Origin: Roseovarius sp. W115
GTDB lineage: Bacteria; Pseudomonadota; Alphaproteobacteria; Rhodobacterales; Rhodobacteraceae
Assembly: GCF_032842945.2 (NCBI RefSeq)
Contig: NZ_CP146606.1
Location: 2,174,501-2,238,500, forward strand
Direction of reading: 5' to 3'
Length of the DNA stretch: 64,000 nt
Shown: positions 62,870 to 64,000 of the stretch, one piece after another
Layout: every line of letters starts with the position of its first letter
How positions within the stretch are numbered: the first letter of the stretch is position 1
Program-made: the position numbers and the translations under genes
The notes under the pieces: model-generated
Databases searched by the model: none
Seen by the model: the letters and a program-made list of their open reading frames with translations, nothing else
Told to the model about the DNA's origin: nothing

Positions 62870-62979
62870 AACTTGTGAGAGGGCGGATGTCCCCTTACAT
62901 AGCTTTTTAGTTTTCCAATCGACGCCGCCTGGCCGGAAAACGGCTCCGGGCGGCGTTTGACATAACAAAGAGACCACGC

Positions 62980-64000
62980 ATGGTATCTGCAGCAGAACAA
63001 ATGGCGGCCAATACGAGCTGGGCTGCCCTGGGCAAAGCAACAGAGCTTCGCAAGCGTATCTTCTTCACCATCGGCCTGTTGATTGTTTACCGGATTGGCA
63101 CGTTCATTCCGGTGCCGGGCATTGATGGGGCTGAACTTCGCCAGTTCATGGAGGGCGCACAGGCCTCTATTGGCGGGATGCTGTCGATGTTCACCGGCGG
63201 TGCGCTGGGCCGGATGGGGATCTTTGCGCTGGGCATTATGCCCTATATCTCGGCCTCTATTATTGTGCAGCTCATGACGGCCATGGTGCCGGCGTTGGAG
63301 CAGCTCAAGAAAGAGGGAGAGCAGGGGCGTAAGAAGATCAACCAGTATACGCGCTACGGCACGGTGTTCCTGGCGACCTTGCAATCTTATGGTCTGGCCG
63401 CCTCGTTGCAGGGCGGCGGGTTGGCGTCTGACCCTGGGTTCTTCTTTATCGCAAGCTGCATGATCACGCTTGTGGGCGGGACGATGTTCCTGATGTGGCT
63501 GGGGGAGCAGATCACCGCACGCGGCGTGGGCAATGGTATCTCGCTGATCATCTTTGTGGGTATTATTGCCGAACTTCCTGCGGCTTTGGCGCAGTTCTTC
63601 GCGTCTGGCCGCTCTGGTGCGCTGAGCCCGGCGGTGATCATCGGCGTCATCGTCATGGTGATCGCGACCATTGCCTTTGTGGTCTTCATGGAGCGCTCTT
63701 TGCGCAAGATCCACATTCAGTATCCGCGCCGTCAGGTGGGGATGAAGGTCTATGATGGCGGCTCAAGTCACCTGCCGGTCAAGGTGAACCCCGCGGGTGT
63801 GATCCCGGCGATCTTTGCCTCTTCGCTGCTGCTGTTGCCCGCAACGCTCAGTACATTCTCGGGCGATCAGACCGGGCCGGTGATGTCCACGATCATGGCT
63901 TATTTTGGACCCGGACAGCCTGCCTATCTGGTGTTCTTTACGGTGATGATCGTCTTCTTCACCTATTTCTACACCTACAACGTGTCGTTCAAAGTGGATG
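62980..64000 (+). CDS. secY: Preprotein translocase subunit SecY (runs off the window)
   Basis: SecY is the translocation channel. Only the first about 340 residues are present. The start ATG 62980 reads MVSAAEQMAANTSWAALGKA, then TELRKRIFFTIGLLIVYRIG and TFIPVPGIDGAELRQF. Helix pairs and the plug region are as usual (GIFALGIMPYISASIIVQLM). The C-terminal four or so helices lie beyond base 64000. The 110-base gap from rplO contains no structure I trust. Normal spc-operon position after rplO. Confidence 0.98.
   Translation, partial: MVSAAEQMAANTSWAALGKATELRKRIFFTIGLLIVYRIGTFIPVPGIDGAELRQFMEGAQASIGGMLSMFTGGALGRMGIFALGIMPYISASIIVQLMTAMVPALEQLKKEGEQGRKKINQYTRYGTVFLATLQSYGLAASLQGGGLASDPGFFFIASCMITLVGGTMFLMWLGEQITARGVGNGISLIIFVGIIAELPAALAQFFASGRSGALSPAVIIGVIVMVIATIAFVVFMERSLRKIHIQYPRRQVGMKVYDGGSSHLPVKVNPAGVIPAIFASSLLLLPATLSTFSGDQTGPVMSTIMAYFGPGQPAYLVFFTVMIVFFTYFYTYNVSFKVD

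Overview
The window looks like a chromosome segment from a marine alphaproteobacterium of the Rhodobacteraceae, most likely the Roseobacter group. This is inferred from the protein content (a DUF3576 lipoprotein beside leuS-lptE-holA, DUF2125, DUF1185 and DUF3179 proteins, an L10 with the repeated GAPASNIA tail), from the moderately high GC, and from small palindromic repeats of a kind common in alphaproteobacteria. No database was searched.

Layout. 1-14.6 kb: nusG, an exported DUF3179 protein, rplK-rplA, a broken accessory gene, then rplJ-rplL-rpoB-rpoC with a candidate L10 leader and a structured rplL-rpoB gap. 14.9-35.2 kb: housekeeping and accessory genes (L,D-transpeptidase, YggS, DUF3576 lipoprotein, glycosyltransferase, leuS-lptE-holA, GFA and GST proteins, MscS channel plus flavoprotein, Tat-exported multicopper oxidase, enoyl-CoA hydratase plus SDR, DUF2125, PmbA/TldD, inositol-phosphatase-like enzyme, EamA exporter, PF11316 transferase). 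35.3-42 kb: rpsL-rpsG-fusA-tuf-rpsJ-rplC-rplD-rplW. 43.3-46 kb: rplB-rpsS-rplV-rpsC-rplP. 51-55.5 kb: rpmC-rpsQ-rplN-rplX-rplE-rpsN-rpsH-rplF-rplR-rpsE-rpmD. 62.4-64 kb: rplO and the start of secY.

The S10/spc ribosomal superoperon is thus cut into blocks by accessory DNA after rplW (about 1.3 kb), rplP (about 5 kb) and rpmD (about 7 kb). A terminator follows each upstream block, and a sigma70-like promoter with a TATAC-type -10 precedes the next block in three or four cases. The inserts hold iron-dependent oxygenases, GST-like and lysozyme-like proteins, two paralogous von Willebrand A proteins, a solitary ectoine-synthase gene, a Rieske oxygenase with a dual CDGSH protein, and several AT-rich genes I do not recognise.

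Two things stand out. First, five genes (lptE, a flavoprotein, a multicopper oxidase, rpmD and an accessory gene) each lose their frame or stop at a short homopolymer, and a one-base change restores a family-like protein in every case. This may be sequence error or real mutation. Second, an 83-bp copy of the ectC 3' end recurs 1.6 kb downstream, bracketing a decayed glycosyltransferase and a methyltransferase. It lies beside a diverged repeat with 11-bp internal periodicity whose other copy sits 59 kb away after nusG. I see no tRNA, rRNA, CRISPR array, transposase or integrase, and no clearly recognisable new multi-gene system.
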